From Cercis canadensis (Eukaryota > Streptophyta > Magnoliopsida > Fabales > Fabaceae): DNA of 64,000 nt. Below the pieces are notes generated by a model that saw only the letters and a list, made by a program, of their open reading frames with translations, ran no database searches and had not been told where the DNA came from. Of this stretch, positions 1 through 13,759 are shown piece by piece (the stretch's first letter is position 1; the number at the start of each line of letters is the position of its first letter). The translations under genes and the position numbers were made by a program. The stretch is taken from the NCBI GenBank assembly GCA_003255065.1, contig QAOA01002665.1, forward strand, positions 312,411 to 376,410. The letters run 5' to 3'.

Positions 1-850
1 ATTTGTTTCATTACCTATTAGAAATAAATTTTAATAAATAATTTATAATTTTCAACTTTATTTTTTTTGGTTTCATTACATTATGTAAGATTAAATCACA
101 AATTATTTAAAAGGTTTAGTTACCTTTATTAATAGGAGGTTTTTTTAGATATTTTTGATATTTATGTTGTATGTCATACTACATGAAAATAGTTAATGTG
201 TGAATAACATATGTACAAGTTAATTATTTTTAAGTTTGTTTAAAGAAAAAGATAAATTAATTTTATATCTAATAAAATAAAAAATTATGTATATTTTTTA
301 CGTCAGTATAATATAACATACACATGTAGTATTATAAAATTCCTATTATTAATATGTTAGTTTCATGTCCTAATATCTTTTATATCACACTCTTTTTAAC
401 ATTTGTAAACTATTAATTGACCATCATACAATTTTAATCTAGAAATCTTAATTATAAATTTTCTTATAATTAAACTCCACAATGATAAAGGTTTAATTTT
501 AAGAAATTTTTAAAAAATTAAGTAAAACAATAGGTAATGTAGGATGAAGAGGGCAGTACAAAGACGCGTTTCGTAGCGCGTGAATAAGGGAAATTTAGGG
601 GCCGTCGAAGTCGAACTGTCGAAGGTATTAAAGACTGAATACAGAAGGTCAAGGCCTAGTAAAAGAAGGCTTCAGAGTGTGACTGTCTTGCAGTAAATTA
701 CAGAAAATTTAAAACCAAACAAATTTCAACGCACCACTAAACGACAAAAAATGAAATACACCGCAAAAAAATGATTTTTTAAATAATAAAAGAAATAAAT
801 TTTTATTATTAGATGAGATAAAAGAAAGTTTTTCAATTTGGATCCTTCTT
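1..850. other. AT-rich intergenic DNA upstream of NF-YA
   Basis: No open reading frame of note. Most of the stretch is very AT-rich. A short richer island at about 540-720 (several CG dinucleotides) precedes the NF-YA leader and could be distal promoter, but I recognise no specific site in it. Confidence 0.5.
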
Positions 851-2564
851 GTCTTTTATACCTTTATATTTAATTAATAATGGAAAAAAAATTGGAAGAA
901 GGTGGAGAGGTTGAAGCTGGGTGGTGAGAGACTGCTCTTATGTGTTTAATGCAAAGTCCATTGCTTTAGGAGACGTTCTCTCAAGAATCAAGGCTTAGCA
1001 CCATAGCCAAGAGACCCAGAGAGAAAGGGAAAGAGCAAAGGGAGTGTGGTGGGTAGAAGTGTGATGTGAGTGTTTACTGTTAGCTTAGGAGAAAGAAGAG
1101 ACATGCACAAAGTCTTGGTCTTGGCTCACAGCAAAAAAAACCCATTTCTTATTTCTCTGCACTTCTCCCAATTTCGAAGGTTTTTCTCTTCTTTGGAAAT
1201 TCTCTTGCTCTGTTTTTCTCTATTTTCCTTTCCTTCTCTACCGTTTTCATCTTTTTGGACCTGTTTCTTATAGTATTTGCATGGAATTTTATGTTATCCA
1301 TGAAAAGATGGCATTTTGAGCTTTAGATGGTCTAGCTGAATCTTAGATAGTGGGGTTTCTTATTATGGGTAAGTCGTTTATTTGCTGATGATTGATACGT
1401 TATTGTTGTTCTGAGCAATAATTTTGTTTCTTATTTTTGTGAATATTCTGCGTATTTGCCATTTATGAAAAGCTTCCCGATTTAGGTTGGGGTTCTATGA
1501 TGTCAAAGTTTGTTCCTTTGCATTTAACTTCTTAGCCCCATTTTTCATTCTGTTGCTTATATTTGTTTACATTGCTACTCGGAATTTATTTTTCTCAAGT
1601 TTTTCTATGCCCATTATGCTAACTCAATTTTTTTTTCTTGATTGCTGTGTTGTGTTTTATGAATTTTAAGCTTAAAAATGAATTCTAAGAATGCTATTCT
1701 TGTATCCATATATTTTCGACAAATATGTCATCATTTCAGTCTTTAATATTATAATTGGCGTACCTTGTAATCGGATGAAGTTCACTTTCCATGCTCTCAT
1801 CGCATTTTAGAGTAGAGACTAGAGAAGTGAAAAATTTGTTTATTTGTCTGTTGAAACTTTTTCTCCTCTCATCTCCTCTGTGCTTCAGCTTGACTATTAT
1901 ATGGGTTGAGAGCACTAAGAGTACTAAAAAAAATTTATTTCCTTGATGAAACCATGCAAACTGCTTCTTAGTATTGCAGACCAGTACCACATTGCAATTG
2001 CTGGAAATATTACATATGTTTCTCGTCAGGCAGTTTAGGTTTCATTTCTAATGGAGGATAAGTTGATCCAAGAGTTGAACTTCTGACCAGTTATTCTTCC
2101 TATCTTCTATCAAGTCGGTACAAGGTCCTTGTGGGAATTTCCACATATTGTCCTGTTTTGTTTGTTCCCAGTCAGTTACTTGGAGATAATGGTTTATGAA
2201 TCTCTCTCTTTTCAACATACATGCATGACCAGATGAATGCGTTTCAAACACACATGTACAGACACATGCTAGCACATATGCTCATAACAATTACTCTAAG
2301 TTGCTTCCTAAACTTGTTTTCCTATTTGTAAGTGCATGTACAATTTGACACGTTTATTTGTAGTTTATTATGCTTACATTTGTCAAACTTTGCAGTTCTT
2401 GGTTGCTGTTGGTAACCGGAACAACAATCTGGTAGGTATACTATATTGGGTCATGGTTGCTAAAGATTAGAAAATCTGTAGTCAAATCCGGGTTTTCCTT
2501 CTCTGGTTTTTTTGAAGCTACTGTGAATTGCTATCCTAACGGGTAAGGCTTGAGCCGTAGAGTA
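851..2564 (+). promoter_or_regulatory. NF-YA promoter edge and intron-containing 5' leader
   Basis: A TATA-like run (TTTATATTTAA) lies near 865-875, followed by purine-rich leader-type sequence (900-1070). The coding start is only at 2565, so the 5' UTR is long and probably spliced. A possible acceptor (TTTGCAG) lies near 2395 and a GTAGGT donor near 2432, which would make a small non-coding exon. Short upstream ATGs occur (for example near 1281 and 1300). NF-YA genes commonly have long, spliced, uORF-bearing leaders. The transcription start and UTR introns are inferred, not proven. Confidence 0.4.
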
Positions 2565-5105
2565 ATGAAGTGCTTATGTGAGAAAGACTCTGATCTATGT
2601 TCTGCACACTCAACATCCCCCTATGTTCTTGGTAGCTCATCGTGGGGGAATTCATCTAAATCTGATATCCAACAATTGTCTGCATCCAAAAGTTTGAGCT
2701 GGAAAATGAGAGTTCTGCCACAACGATCTCATAATGCCAAGAAATTGAATTTTCAATTTCAAGATCAAGATTCATCTTCAACTCAATCAACTGGTCAATC
2801 TTATCCTGAAATGGGTTCAACACACTCAGGTACCTTGCATATATTTTTAATTTTGAATTTTTGTGCTGACCAACTGTTGTTTTGTTATATTTTGTCTACT
2901 ATTGGTGTAGATCTTATCTATCATAATGTTGTGGCATTTCTAAAGATGTTTGAAAAAAAGGAAATGAAGTAATGCAATATCTGATCTTTATCTTTAGCTG
3001 TTGTATGTATCTCCTTACTTAGCTTTAGATACCAGATAATAGTGATAGCCATATCTTATCATAATCTTCTTCCAAAGTTTGTGGTGATCGTAGATGGCTT
3101 GCAACCAGTACCAGATAACTCCCTTACATAATATGTGGGGTTGCCACTTTATAATCCATATTGATGGGTGTTCTCTCTGCTCTGGTTATTAGGTCAAATT
3201 TGTATACAGTATAGCAATTCTTCTGCTCATTCAATATGCAGCAGAACTAGGGAAAAGCCTGTGGGAGTCCTGATCAAGTCATCTACTGGGAGTCAGGATT
3301 TTGCTTTTCCTCTCTCTCAATCGGATCATAGTAAATCAATTGTAAGTAGATACATACTTGTCTTTTGGTAGATTGAGATGCAGTGCTGTTTCTTATGATT
3401 TGTGTTTCAGGCTAATATTTCATTCCATCAGGCTGAACCATATTTTGGTAGTTTTCTGGCTGCTGCTTATGGACCACAGTCTAACGTAAGATATTAGAGT
3501 TTATTTTTTCCTTTTCATTATTGTCTATATGTGTTACCTTGTTTCCAGTTTATTTAGTTTGGTCACAAGAAGTAGCTGAAAAATAATTGTATACCAGACT
3601 TTTAGTGGCATTGGATTTATGGTTTATTTAGAAGTATTTCACATCAAACTGATATAAATGAGTTTATTTCTTCATTGTGATTACTTTACCTTCCAACTTC
3701 TGAGTAAGTTTGGCAGGATATTAATTTTTTCCTATGATTAAGAATGGCTTTTGCTTTGTTATGTAATTAACTTAGAGCTGGGGCCAAGCCTCTTTATGGT
3801 AAAGTATGGGATTGCATATGGTTTCCTTCGGAAATGGAATTAAAGTCTGAGCAAAGCCTTTATTCCCAAGAGATTTCCAAATGGATGTTGTTAGGAGTAA
3901 GTGCTGCAGTGGTTGAATCTGAGAATCATTTATGCATTTATGTGCTTCTTGATTTCATGCTTAATTTTTAAGATTTATTGTGCTACAGATAATTTGCCAG
4001 CCTTAGAGATTCTTACTGTTCATAAAGTAGGCTATGAAGTATCTTTCCATTTAATATAGTTTCTTTAGTTTTACTTGGCATCTCCTTTGTTCTTATTCTT
4101 CCTTTGTTTTTCTTAATTATTAAAATGATTCTTTATTATGGGGAAGTTGTTTCCTGTCTTTGACCCTATACTTTTCTTTATCATAAACTTCTGATATTCC
4201 GAGGTGCAACTTTTATAAGAAAGTATGGTTATTCTTGTTGACTTTTCCCTTAGTTGATGCAAATAGAAAGTGCGCTATCTAACATTAGTAGGTTTGTTTG
4301 TTTGAGGCTTCAACTCTTTGGATTCTTGTACTATGTATTTGTTCTATTAATTAACTAATGACCTAAAAAAGCTTTATAAAGCCATGACACTTCAAGTCAG
4401 TTACAGGCTTAAGGCTCTAGGATGAATTCTGTGTATCACCAGATTCTAAAATATCTTCCATCAAAATGTCACCAGATTCATCATGCCCAACTAATGGGAA
4501 TGGCTCCTCTTCGAGTTCCACTTCAGCTTGATCTTACAGAAGAACCCATATACGTGAATGCCAAACAGTACCATGCTATTCTAAGGCGTAGACAGTATCG
4601 TGCAAAACTTGAAGCAAAGAACAAACTCCTGAAAGTTCGAAAAGTAAGTGGCTTTTCTTTTGGTTCCTTCCTCACTTAAAGATCAATATCACTTAAGCAC
4701 ACTAATAATATGTTACTGCAGCCATATCTTCACGAGTCTCGGCATATCCATGCATTAAAGAGGGCTAGAGGTTCTGGTGGCCGCTTTCTCAACACCAAAA
4801 ACCTCCAAGAATCAAATCATACTTCAACAAGCCATGGCCTAGATGGTTCTAGCTGTACTCAGTTGAATCTGAGTGGAAATATATCAGAATCTGAAGTTCA
4901 TCTGGTAGAAAACTATAAAAATGGTGCTTCCACTGCTTCCTTCTCCGATGTCACCAGTGCATCCAACAGTGATGGAATCTTCCACAAACAGCAGTCAGAC
5001 TTCAGGTTCTCTGGTTACCCTTCTCATATTGGAAGGAATATGCGAGGTTACTCAGCTGATGTGGGCAGCGGTGGGAATCAGCCGCGTCTATCTGTTCTCA
5101 TGTGA
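2565..5105 (+). CDS. Nuclear transcription factor Y subunit A (NF-YA / HAP2)
   Basis: Sequence-specific subunit of the trimeric NF-Y complex. It binds CCAAT boxes together with the NF-YB/NF-YC histone-fold dimer in the nucleus. Five coding exons join in frame with GT-AG borders: 2565-2829, 3193-3341, 3411-3485, 4476-4643, 4722-5105, giving 346 residues, a normal plant NF-YA length. The first in-frame ATG is at 2565; the codon at 2550 is TTG. The conserved core is at about residues 186-245: the NF-YB/C-interacting helix ([17 protein letters not shown]), a linker, then the CCAAT-binding part ([21 protein letters not shown]), split by the last intron exactly between the halves. Residues about 144-160 ([16 protein letters not shown]) match the usual upstream motif. 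Flanks are Ser/Gln/Asn-rich. One oddity is Tyr in RRRQYRAK where Ser or Ala is common. A miR169-type site follows in the 3' UTR. Confidence 0.95.
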
Positions 5106-5560
5106 CACGCTTACAAGGCACACTAGTTATTCTTCGGCATTCAGTTGGAGAAGATAACTGCTTGTGTTCCTTTGGGAAGTCATCCTTGGCTCATTTATAG
5201 TGTTACTACTGTTTATGTTAACCTTTCAAGAATTATGATATGGACCATTTACTAGCTGTTATGTTGCCCTTTTAGCATTTGGGCATTGTAGAAGCACATT
5301 AAGGAATCATGCAGACTTGTCAAAAGCATGTTATTTCTCTGTTGATATCACACTGCGAAACGTCTTCTTGGGGTTGGTAATTTGGAATTCTTCATAATAC
5401 CTTATGATCCAAATTCCAAAATTAGGGTTGAAATTTGGATTTGGCTGCCTCTGATATCTTAACTAAACAATTTCATCTAATATGCACAACAGTTACCCTT
5501 TTCTTTACTGAATTCAATTTTGTTCCCATAGGAACCAAGCTCTCAAGTAAGGTTGTATTT
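5106..5560 (+). other. NF-YA 3' UTR and downstream sequence
   Basis: Non-coding sequence after the NF-YA stop, including the miR169 site. No clean AATAAA signal was found, so the transcript end is unplaced. Confidence 0.4.
5172..5192 (+). promoter_or_regulatory. miR169-family target site in the NF-YA 3' UTR
   Basis: The site starts 67 nt after the NF-YA stop. It contains the block GAAGTCATCCTTGGCT, matching the core complementary to miR169 (the classical site reads GGCAAGTCATCCTTGGCT). Against the miR169b complement, as remembered, I count four mismatches: two at the 5' end of the site, one five bases in, and one at the last base, which faces the 5' nucleotide of the miRNA. Central pairing is intact. 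miR169 control of NF-YA mRNAs is well established in plants, and the position in the 3' UTR is the expected one. Confidence 0.85.
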
Positions 5561-6420
5561 GTTTGAGCTACTATTTTCTGCTAGGATATTTGGAAGATGC
5601 TTGTTTTGAAATATTTAACCTTAACCAAAATCTGAACTTGATGAATACTAGCTGCCATTTCAAGGTTCTTATATCAGTATCCTGAGTTAAAAGATGAGCT
5701 GAGCTCATTTTCCATACCCCTCGATCTACACTCTCACTCTCTCTTTCTACCCACCCCTCCAAGAAAATTTCACACAAGCTTTCCACTCGATAATTTGATT
5801 TTAATATTTTATATTATGGAGAAATTATTTTAAGGTTTTAAAATTTGAAACAAAAGACTAGTCATATTATAAAAAATAATTAAAATATTTTTTTAGTGTT
5901 ATGTAATTATTTTATTTATATATTTGATTATTATATTTATATTCAAATATAATTAGAATAATCATATATATAAACCGAAAAATCACATAATGACAAATGA
6001 TGATTATATTTTTTTTAATATTTTTCTAAAATTTATATTATATTAATTTATAATCAAATCATTTAATTATCATTGTTAAATGTCAAAGAGTCTTGACTTT
6101 GAACTCCCCGATGAGAGTTTACATTTTTCCTAACCTTATCATGATAAGAAGTAGGTGCTCTCTCCCATTTAGTGAAAGTAAAAAAATAATCATCGTGGTT
6201 AATTGTTAATAAAAGAGAGCTAAAAGAACATAATAAAAAGAAAAGTGAACTCAATAATATCCATCCACGTCACCAAGTGTAGTATGCTATCCCGCATCTT
6301 ACCGCAGAAGATCCACTCACCAAGCCGGCATACGTGTAACGTGACTATAATTTAGCTTGGGTTCTTAACCCTCGTTCATTCAAATTCTAATTCCGGTACC
6401 CCAGACACTATCTGCCTCTG
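5561..6420. other. Intergenic region with Alfin-like promoter
   Basis: AT-rich between 5790 and 6070. From about 6260 it becomes mixed and contains ACGT-core motifs (CCACGTCACC near 6265, AACGTGAC near 6338), typical of bZIP-bound plant promoters. It leads into the Alfin-like 5' UTR. No gene is seen. Confidence 0.4.
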
Positions 6421-6570
6421 CGTTCCTTCTCAATTATCTGAAACCCTGAGATTTCCTTCAATTTCCTCTTGCATTACGACTTCGTTTTCAGTGTGTTCCA
6501 GCGTTGTGTACAGAGGTAGCCATTGTTTCAGATTTTGCTTTGAGGCGGTTTCAGACGGAGGGAGAAGGCA

Positions 6571-9500
6571 ATGGAAGGACGAGCAACACAGTACAATCCT
6601 CGGACAGTGGAAGAGGTTTTTAGGGATTTCAAGGGCCGAAGAGCTGGACTCATCAAAGCCCTTACTACCGGTACGTCTTTCTCGAACTTCACTTTATTCT
6701 AGACATTGAATTTTGATGTAGGCTTCGCGTTTGGTTCCCGGTAAAACCAAGGGACGGAGTTGGGAACAGAAGTTTTGAATTCTGGGTTCATTACTTTTTT
6801 CGGCTTTTGGGTGATGTAATTTGCTTTCAGCTTTTGGCTGGGAACATAATGTTGTTGTTGCTGTTGTTTTTTTCTGCTTCTTAATTTTCTTCACGGGTAA
6901 ATTGGAAGCATAGGCAAGTGAGTCATCTTGAGAGAAAAGAATTGGGAAGAGATTGCTTGAATTCGGTGGTCAGTGAAAGTGTGTTCTCTGTGTCCTTGTT
7001 ATTTGAAAAGATTATCCTATAAAATCTCTCTCTTTTCTAATGTTTTGCTTTTATTGTTGCAAAGAAGCGGTTTCACTTTTGTTAGGATTGAGCCTTCCGC
7101 GTGGTTTCATAGTGAATCAGGCGAATTTTTTTCCTTGGTTTTTCACGACCTCAGTTTCAGATATAAAAGACAGTTGCTTAAACTATGCACTGGTAGCAGC
7201 TTTTTGCTAATATACTGTAGGGGGAGTTTTTTCCCAGTTAACTGGGATTTTGGTCTCCTAGCTCCTCTAAATAGATTTGTCCTCTAAATAGATTTGACTT
7301 CCAAATTTTACAAAATCCATAAAATTGTTTGTAGATATTGACGATACTTGATGGACATGTGTTTTTCTGTCCATAAATTTCCATCTCAATTAACTTGTAT
7401 GGTCAAGGCATACATCCCCTCTTGGAACCTGTATAGAAGAGACTTTGGGTATAGCCTGTGGGAAGGCACACTTTGGAGCTAAAAGTACAGGACTGGGTGT
7501 GGCCAACAAGTTGTTTTATTTGAAATTTAGATTTAGATTGCCTAATAAGGAAGTTTCAGAATGTTGCTTTCCTTCATTAATTTTTTCATTTTCCTTTGAG
7601 TGTAATTGACTAAGGTTGCTTTGCATTTGATGCCATGTGGTGCTTTTAAATGCTCGACTCATTGAAATAGGTAAACGACTTGATTTAGAAATAATTATTT
7701 ATTATTTATTCTATTTTTATGATTTTTTAGAATAGAAAATTAAAAAATGTTATTCAACCTCTGCTGGCTGTAAGGCCAATTAGTTGTATGAATATGTTTC
7801 TAGAGCCCCAAGTGATGTTGTAGAAGAGCCACTGATGACAAATGTTGACCATCTTCTTTTCCATGCTGGTTGTGTGCAAACTAACGAGAATTTTCTTGTT
7901 TAGAATTTTTGATAGTCATATGAAAAATGTTCATGCTCATTTATTTTCTTTACTTGGCTTTCCTGTTGCAGATGTTGAAGACTTCTACAGCCAATGTGAT
8001 CCTGGTTAGTTACTAACTGATTCTGGTTTTACTGTTGCATGGAAGCAACGACAATTTAGCTAGGTTATATTATGTCGTATCTTGATACTAAGTACTAACT
8101 GATGTCTTACTAAATGGCAGCCCAGTTATGTGTTTCTATCAAAAACAATTGTTGGGTAGCCCAGTTAAATGGTAGCTTTTCAGTACTGTTGTTGGGTATC
8201 TTGAACTTCATTTCTTGGAATAATTGGTCAAAGCAGGCATAACTCATCTTGTAATATCTTTTCCTACCTTCTGTCTGTTATTAAAATTAACTTGAGATAG
8301 TATTCAAGTGTGTTGTAAACGTGGGATATATGATAGCCATTTTTGTTTTGATGTTACACTAGCTGCAGAGCTATTTACTTGCGTGCTCGACACATTGTGC
8401 ATTGTTCAGTAGTAGTTGATATTGTGAAATGGTTGATACTTCTTGAAACTCTCTTGGCATAAGTTTTTTTTTTAGAAATAAAGATAAAGATATTGTGCAG
8501 TTATGCTAGCCACAAAGAAAAATAAATTGTAGGAGAAGAGTTGTAATTTTTCTTGTCTGAATTATATTGCTTTCCTTTATAGCTATTTTATTCCTTGTTT
8601 GCATCTTCTATATTGGTTTATCCTTTCAGAAAAGGAGAATTTGTGCTTGTATGGATTTCCTAGTGAGCAGTGGGAAGTCAATTTGCCTGCTGAAGAAGTT
8701 CCTCCTGAGCTTCCTGAGCCTGTGCTGGGTATTAACTTTGCCAGGGATGGCATGGAAGAAAAGGACTGGTTATCATTGGTCGCTGTCCATAGCGATGCAT
8801 GGTTACTTGCCATTGCCTTCTATTTTGGGGCCAGATTTGGTTTTGATAAAGCTGACAGGTATATCTTACTCTAAGCATAAATCTTATGTTAAGTCAAGTA
8901 ATGAAGAAGATATATATGTTTGAAGAGCATTTTCCCCCACATAACGATTGGTTTTTGCATATATTTTTATTTTATCTCAATTGAAAAGGTTCTTTATATG
9001 GCTACAGAATTGTGTCCTTTCGTATGAACTTTTTTTGGGCCAACTATTTACATTTTCCTCTTAGTGATTCTGGTCAAGATGGCTTATAATTTTTGTATGC
9101 TAATAAATCATTGATGATTGTTGACCCCTGTTATTTTTGCCAAATCAGTTGTCTATATTGGAGAGGGGCAGAGATTTTGATACTTTATATACTGACAATA
9201 ACATGTTTAGCCTTTTCAAATCTAGTGGCTCTGGCTCATCATAGGATGATGCAAGGTGGAAAATCTGAACTTTGATATTGATAATAATGTAAATGGTATA
9301 GTGTAGTCCTGGTCAAGTGATCTTTTGATTCCCTTTTTTTTTTTCATGCACTGCCATATCGTCTGTATCTGTATTGGATATTTACTATGACTTTGGGTAT
9401 GTTTAGGCCACGAATTCAATATGTCTTATTCTTTATGCAAACCACTTTAATAAAAATGATTTATTCTCTATATGTTTCTTATTTATGTGTCTGAGGAAGA

Positions 9501-11375
9501 TTTTGGCATTTGTAATGCAGGAAACGACTTTTCAATATGATTAATGAACTACCTACAATATTTGAAATTATTACTGGTACAGCAAAGAAACAAGTTAAGG
9601 AGAAGTCTTCAGTTTCAAATCAGAGCGGCAGCAAATCCAAGTCCAACTCTAAAGCAGTAAGAAATATGTTTCTCCTCACGCCCATGCAGTAAATAATGCA
9701 TTTGTTCATACATACTTGTGTGTCTGTGTGGCTGATTCTGCTGTTGCAGTGAAGAAACTGAGGTTGGTTTTTGGTTCTTGGCAACTATAAACCCTCTATA
9801 AAATTAAGTCACTATGGTCAAGGAGTTAATTCTTGTATGTGGGGTGTTTCTGTCAGTCTGGAAATGGGAGTGTTTAAGAAAGATTGTGGAGATGTCAGTG
9901 AAATGGTGAAATAATTTGATAGGCGTTTATAAAATCTATATAGTCAGTTTTCATAAGATAAACTAGAAGCAAATTGGATGATTTTTAACAAATGTTTTTA
10001 TTATTCTATCTAATATAACCTAAAATTTGGAGCTACAAGCATTAAACTTCAAAAAAGGGGCAGAAAATTGCCATTTTGACATTGATCCCTGATGATCTAA
10101 ACCAAAAGACTAACAGTGTAAATGGATACTTTGAGCTGAGGATCAAAACAAACAACCCCTTAGATTAGGAAATTAGAGAGGTTATCTCGTTCAAGATCTT
10201 GCCAATTACTCAAAAGAAAAATATAGAAATGTAAGAGTTAGAAAACCCAAAACTGATGTTGAGTTACCAGAATGGGTGGATTGGTGGTGTGGTCTGAGCT
10301 GTTCTTTGCTGAAAGAGGAGGAATGAAATTAAGCCATGTCTCATGGGTTTGCATGGAAGCTGAGAAACAGTCTTTGTCAAATCTTGTATGACCTTGCTTT
10401 TCCAACTTATTCTCCTTCTTCATTAAGCCGTGCTGTAAAAGACTGACATGTTTTATATGCATTTCAGTGATAAGCAAAGAACCTTACTGATGACTTAGTT
10501 TGTTATGCTATAGCTTTGACCTAGCTTACACATTCTAAAGAAAAATCAATGAAGTAGGAAGATTGTTTCGAACTGGAAAACTCTTGCAAGCCATACTGCT
10601 CTTGAAATGAAATTTGGTCTTACGGTTATAGCTTAGCAAAATGTCTGGCAGGTGAGTGTTGAACTATTAATTGTCCAATCTCCCAAATTTCCAATGGGTA
10701 AACTTAACATTGCATTTAAAGAAAAATCAGTCTGTTTGGACTTTGTAACAGTCCCTTGCCTGGAAAGGAAGAAACTAGAAGGAGAAGAAAGAATCTTGAC
10801 TTTGTTATTATCATGGATTTTCATTAGTTCTGAATTTAGCATCTAGATCTTGGAAGTCTCAATGATGGTTTTGTTGAAGTACTGGATGCTCCGATGTGGT
10901 ATTTTTATACTGTTTTATAGTCCATAATTTAAGTCAAGGTACTGGACTGTTTGATATTGACTGTGTACTGTGTTCTCTAGGTGTATAATAACGTTATTTG
11001 GGTAGTCTAGGAATATCTAAAATGTGGGTGGTGCTGTCATATTTGTGGTTCTCTTTTATTTTTCTCAGCTTGTTTGTGTACTCATCTAATTATTGGCTGG
11101 TGGAGCAGCGGGGTTCAGAACCTCAGGGAAGACAGACAAAGGCAATGCAACCAAAAGATGAGGATGATGGACTGGTTGAGCAAGATGAAGATGAACATGG
11201 AGATACCTTGTGCGGGGCGTGCGGTGAGAATTATGGTACTGATGAATTCTGGATCTGTTGTGATGTCTGCGAAAAGTGGTTCCATGGCAAGTGTGTGAAA
11301 ATCACCCCTGCTAGGGCAGAGCATATCAAGCAATACAAGTGCCCATCATGCAGTAACAAGAGAGCTCGCCCCTGA
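6571..11375 (+). CDS. Alfin1-like PHD-finger protein
   Basis: Plant-specific nuclear histone reader. The PHD finger of this family binds H3K4me3/2, and Alfin-like proteins act in chromatin regulation and stress or germination responses. Exons 6571-6670, 7972-8004, 8630-8858, 9521-9656 and 11109-11375 join in frame with GT-AG borders to give 254 residues, the usual length. The N-terminal Alfin domain (about 9-140) shows [40 protein letters not shown] and [21 protein letters not shown] Ser/Lys-rich linker and an acidic stretch ([16 protein letters not shown]) follow. The C-terminal PHD finger (about 199-250) has the C4HC3 ligands in [24 protein letters not shown] and [13 protein letters not shown]; the aromatic cage Trp is present. 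Nothing is missing. The acceptor of the last exon could be 3 nt upstream, adding one Gln. Confidence 0.96.
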
Positions 11376-13490
11376 CATAAGCAAGGTCCATCGTTGACAA
11401 GTTTTGGTGGACTTTTTACTGCTCAGCTCTGGTTGATCTGCTTTCTATGGTTAAGGCTTAAGGGATAGTTTTCTTTATGTAGGTTTTCTATTATAGTCTT
11501 TAGGAATTCGACTGTGATGGTCTAGATTCTTCTTCGCCAACTACAACTGATTTTATTCCTTCTCAGGTTTTATCAATGGCTGTAATTGAAGCATTGTTAA
11601 CTTGGGAAGGTGAAGTCTTTTCCTAATTTTAGAGAAAATTTGCTGAAACTCCATGCTAGGTGTAGTCATCGTTTCTGAGCCGTGCTCCAGATTGGTGTAT
11701 ATCTCACACTTAGCCGAGTGTGCATAATTATTTCGGAGCTTTGAAAAAAAAAATTTGCTTCTATAATTTGTTATTTAATCTAGTTTTCACTCATCGAATT
11801 CACTAAACACCACCCTCGCCCTGCCCCCCCAAAAAAAATAAAGTAAAGAAGAATATCCTTTGTTGGCATTCTTTTCTTAGTTCGTACCAGGCTGATCCTT
11901 TCTCTTTTGTTGGGGGCAGGGGAGAGCATTCTGTATTTTTTAGCTTATGAAAAAAAATGCTGTTAGTTAGATTCATTTACTAATTACTAGTTAAATAACC
12001 CAAAAAATATATGTATTGTGCAGTTTCCCATGAAAAAAGCCTAATGAGGGCAAGAAATGGTCGGGCCTTTACTGGCAGCAGTAGATATGGACCCAGCTAG
12101 GGACTTTCTTAAAGACAAAAACTCGAGTTATTTTCTTCACTTTTTTCTGTTAAAAATGATCTGTTGGCACGATAAAACTCAGGATTCAAGAAGACGATTC
12201 AAGGCTCATATGACAAATTCATATGATTTTTAATGGAATATTTCGAATTTAAACCTTCTAAATAACCCTTTTTGCTAAAGACATATTTGTCCCATATGAT
12301 AACTAGGTTAAAGCGTTTTAAATTTATAAAAACACTTGTTCTGGCTTAAGAAATTTCATATTTTATTTTGAGCAAAAGTGCTTTTAATATTAAAACCTAC
12401 TAAAACTGAAATTTCGTCAATATTTAAATTAAAAGATTTAATTATGATCCGGTGACAGTATAAACTTTTTTTAGAAAGCATTAAAGAGCATTCAAGATTC
12501 CTCAGAGGGTGTCACATACAAAATTGAAGTGGCGATAGCTCACGCTCAACCAAATTATGAAAATAGAACAACAAATGGCTAGTGGATCAGCAAAGCAATG
12601 TAGAGGATTTCAACTTTTAAGGCATTCATCGTATGCATAAAAATGTTTAGAACATAATATATGAAAATCAAATTGCATTGCTAACATCAATTCTTTTTTT
12701 TAATTAGATAAATAGAGCTAAATTCTCAAGCTAGAACAAATGATGAGATTTCTAACTTAAGATCTCAATATTTTTAAATCTCTGGACAAAATATGTGCTT
12801 ATGTCGATAAATTCATCTTTCAATATGTAACGAACTTAAAAACGAATGAAGTGTTCACTAAATATTTTCATAAAGATTATACATTAATTTAAATTCGGAG
12901 GTACTTGAAACACAGCATAATTTCTATACTGATTTTTTGATAAAAAAAATTGCAAGTACAGAACGCTTTATAGAACATTAATTTTATTCTGTTCAGGATT
13001 CTTATAGGGGAACAACGACATTTGCAAAGAGATATGATATGGGGCCACTATATATGTAATCTAGATATTGAATAAAAGATACTCCCGCTCCCAAGTCCAT
13101 CCACCCAACATGTTGGCAGCCCCACCATTCAATTAAAGTTAACAGAACAAACAAAACCCCGACATAAATAAGTACCTAAAAGTTGTGTCCACTAGGTAGC
13201 ATAAACTTATTATTCATTGGGAAAAAAAGAAAAGAAAAGAAATATACAAGATTCCCAAGGATGATAAATGGTCGCTATACCCAACTTGCACAAGTCTTGT
13301 TCAAGACTTCATAGGTTATGTTGCTACAAGATTCCCAAGAAATTTATTCCCAAATACAAGTTACACAATTTGAAGTCCAAGAATCTCTCCAAGTTTCAGA
13401 ATTGCTAAATCAGCTAGATGCCATTCAATTTCGAAAACCATAGGCTATCCAACTCAGAAACCAGGGGAGAACATGATTATGTGATCTAAT
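11376..13490. other. Alfin-like 3' UTR, then gene-poor spacer
   Basis: The first few hundred bases look like 3' UTR of the Alfin-like gene. The rest (about 11,750-13,490) is AT-rich with poly-A/poly-C patches. The part near 13,490 may hold the 3' UTR of the convergent carrier gene. I see no conserved protein here. Confidence 0.4.
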
Positions 13491-13759
13491 TCACAAATCT
13501 ACATCAAGCATTTGCCTAACATCAGTTGAGACTAAAATAAATATAGATATAGTGGAAGAAAAAAATTTATTTTCAAGAGATATATAATGTAACCTGCGAT
13601 GACTTACATTGCTCAACCAGCCATGCTGGCTAGGAAAAGGTGAAAAACAGACAAGTTGAGAGAAAATAAGAACAGAATTTAGACAAAGAAGAGAGAGGAA
13701 AAAAACCTCTTCTCCAATTTCTCTTAGTTTTCCTTTTGTTGTTATTTTTCTATTCATCA

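Noticed and set aside
2550..2564. Start of NF-YA at 2550
   Set aside because: The codon is TTG; the first in-frame ATG is 2565 and fits plant NF-YA N-termini.
8583..8813. Minus-strand open frame over the Alfin-like exon 3
   Set aside because: Shadow of the conserved Alfin-domain exon on the other strand.
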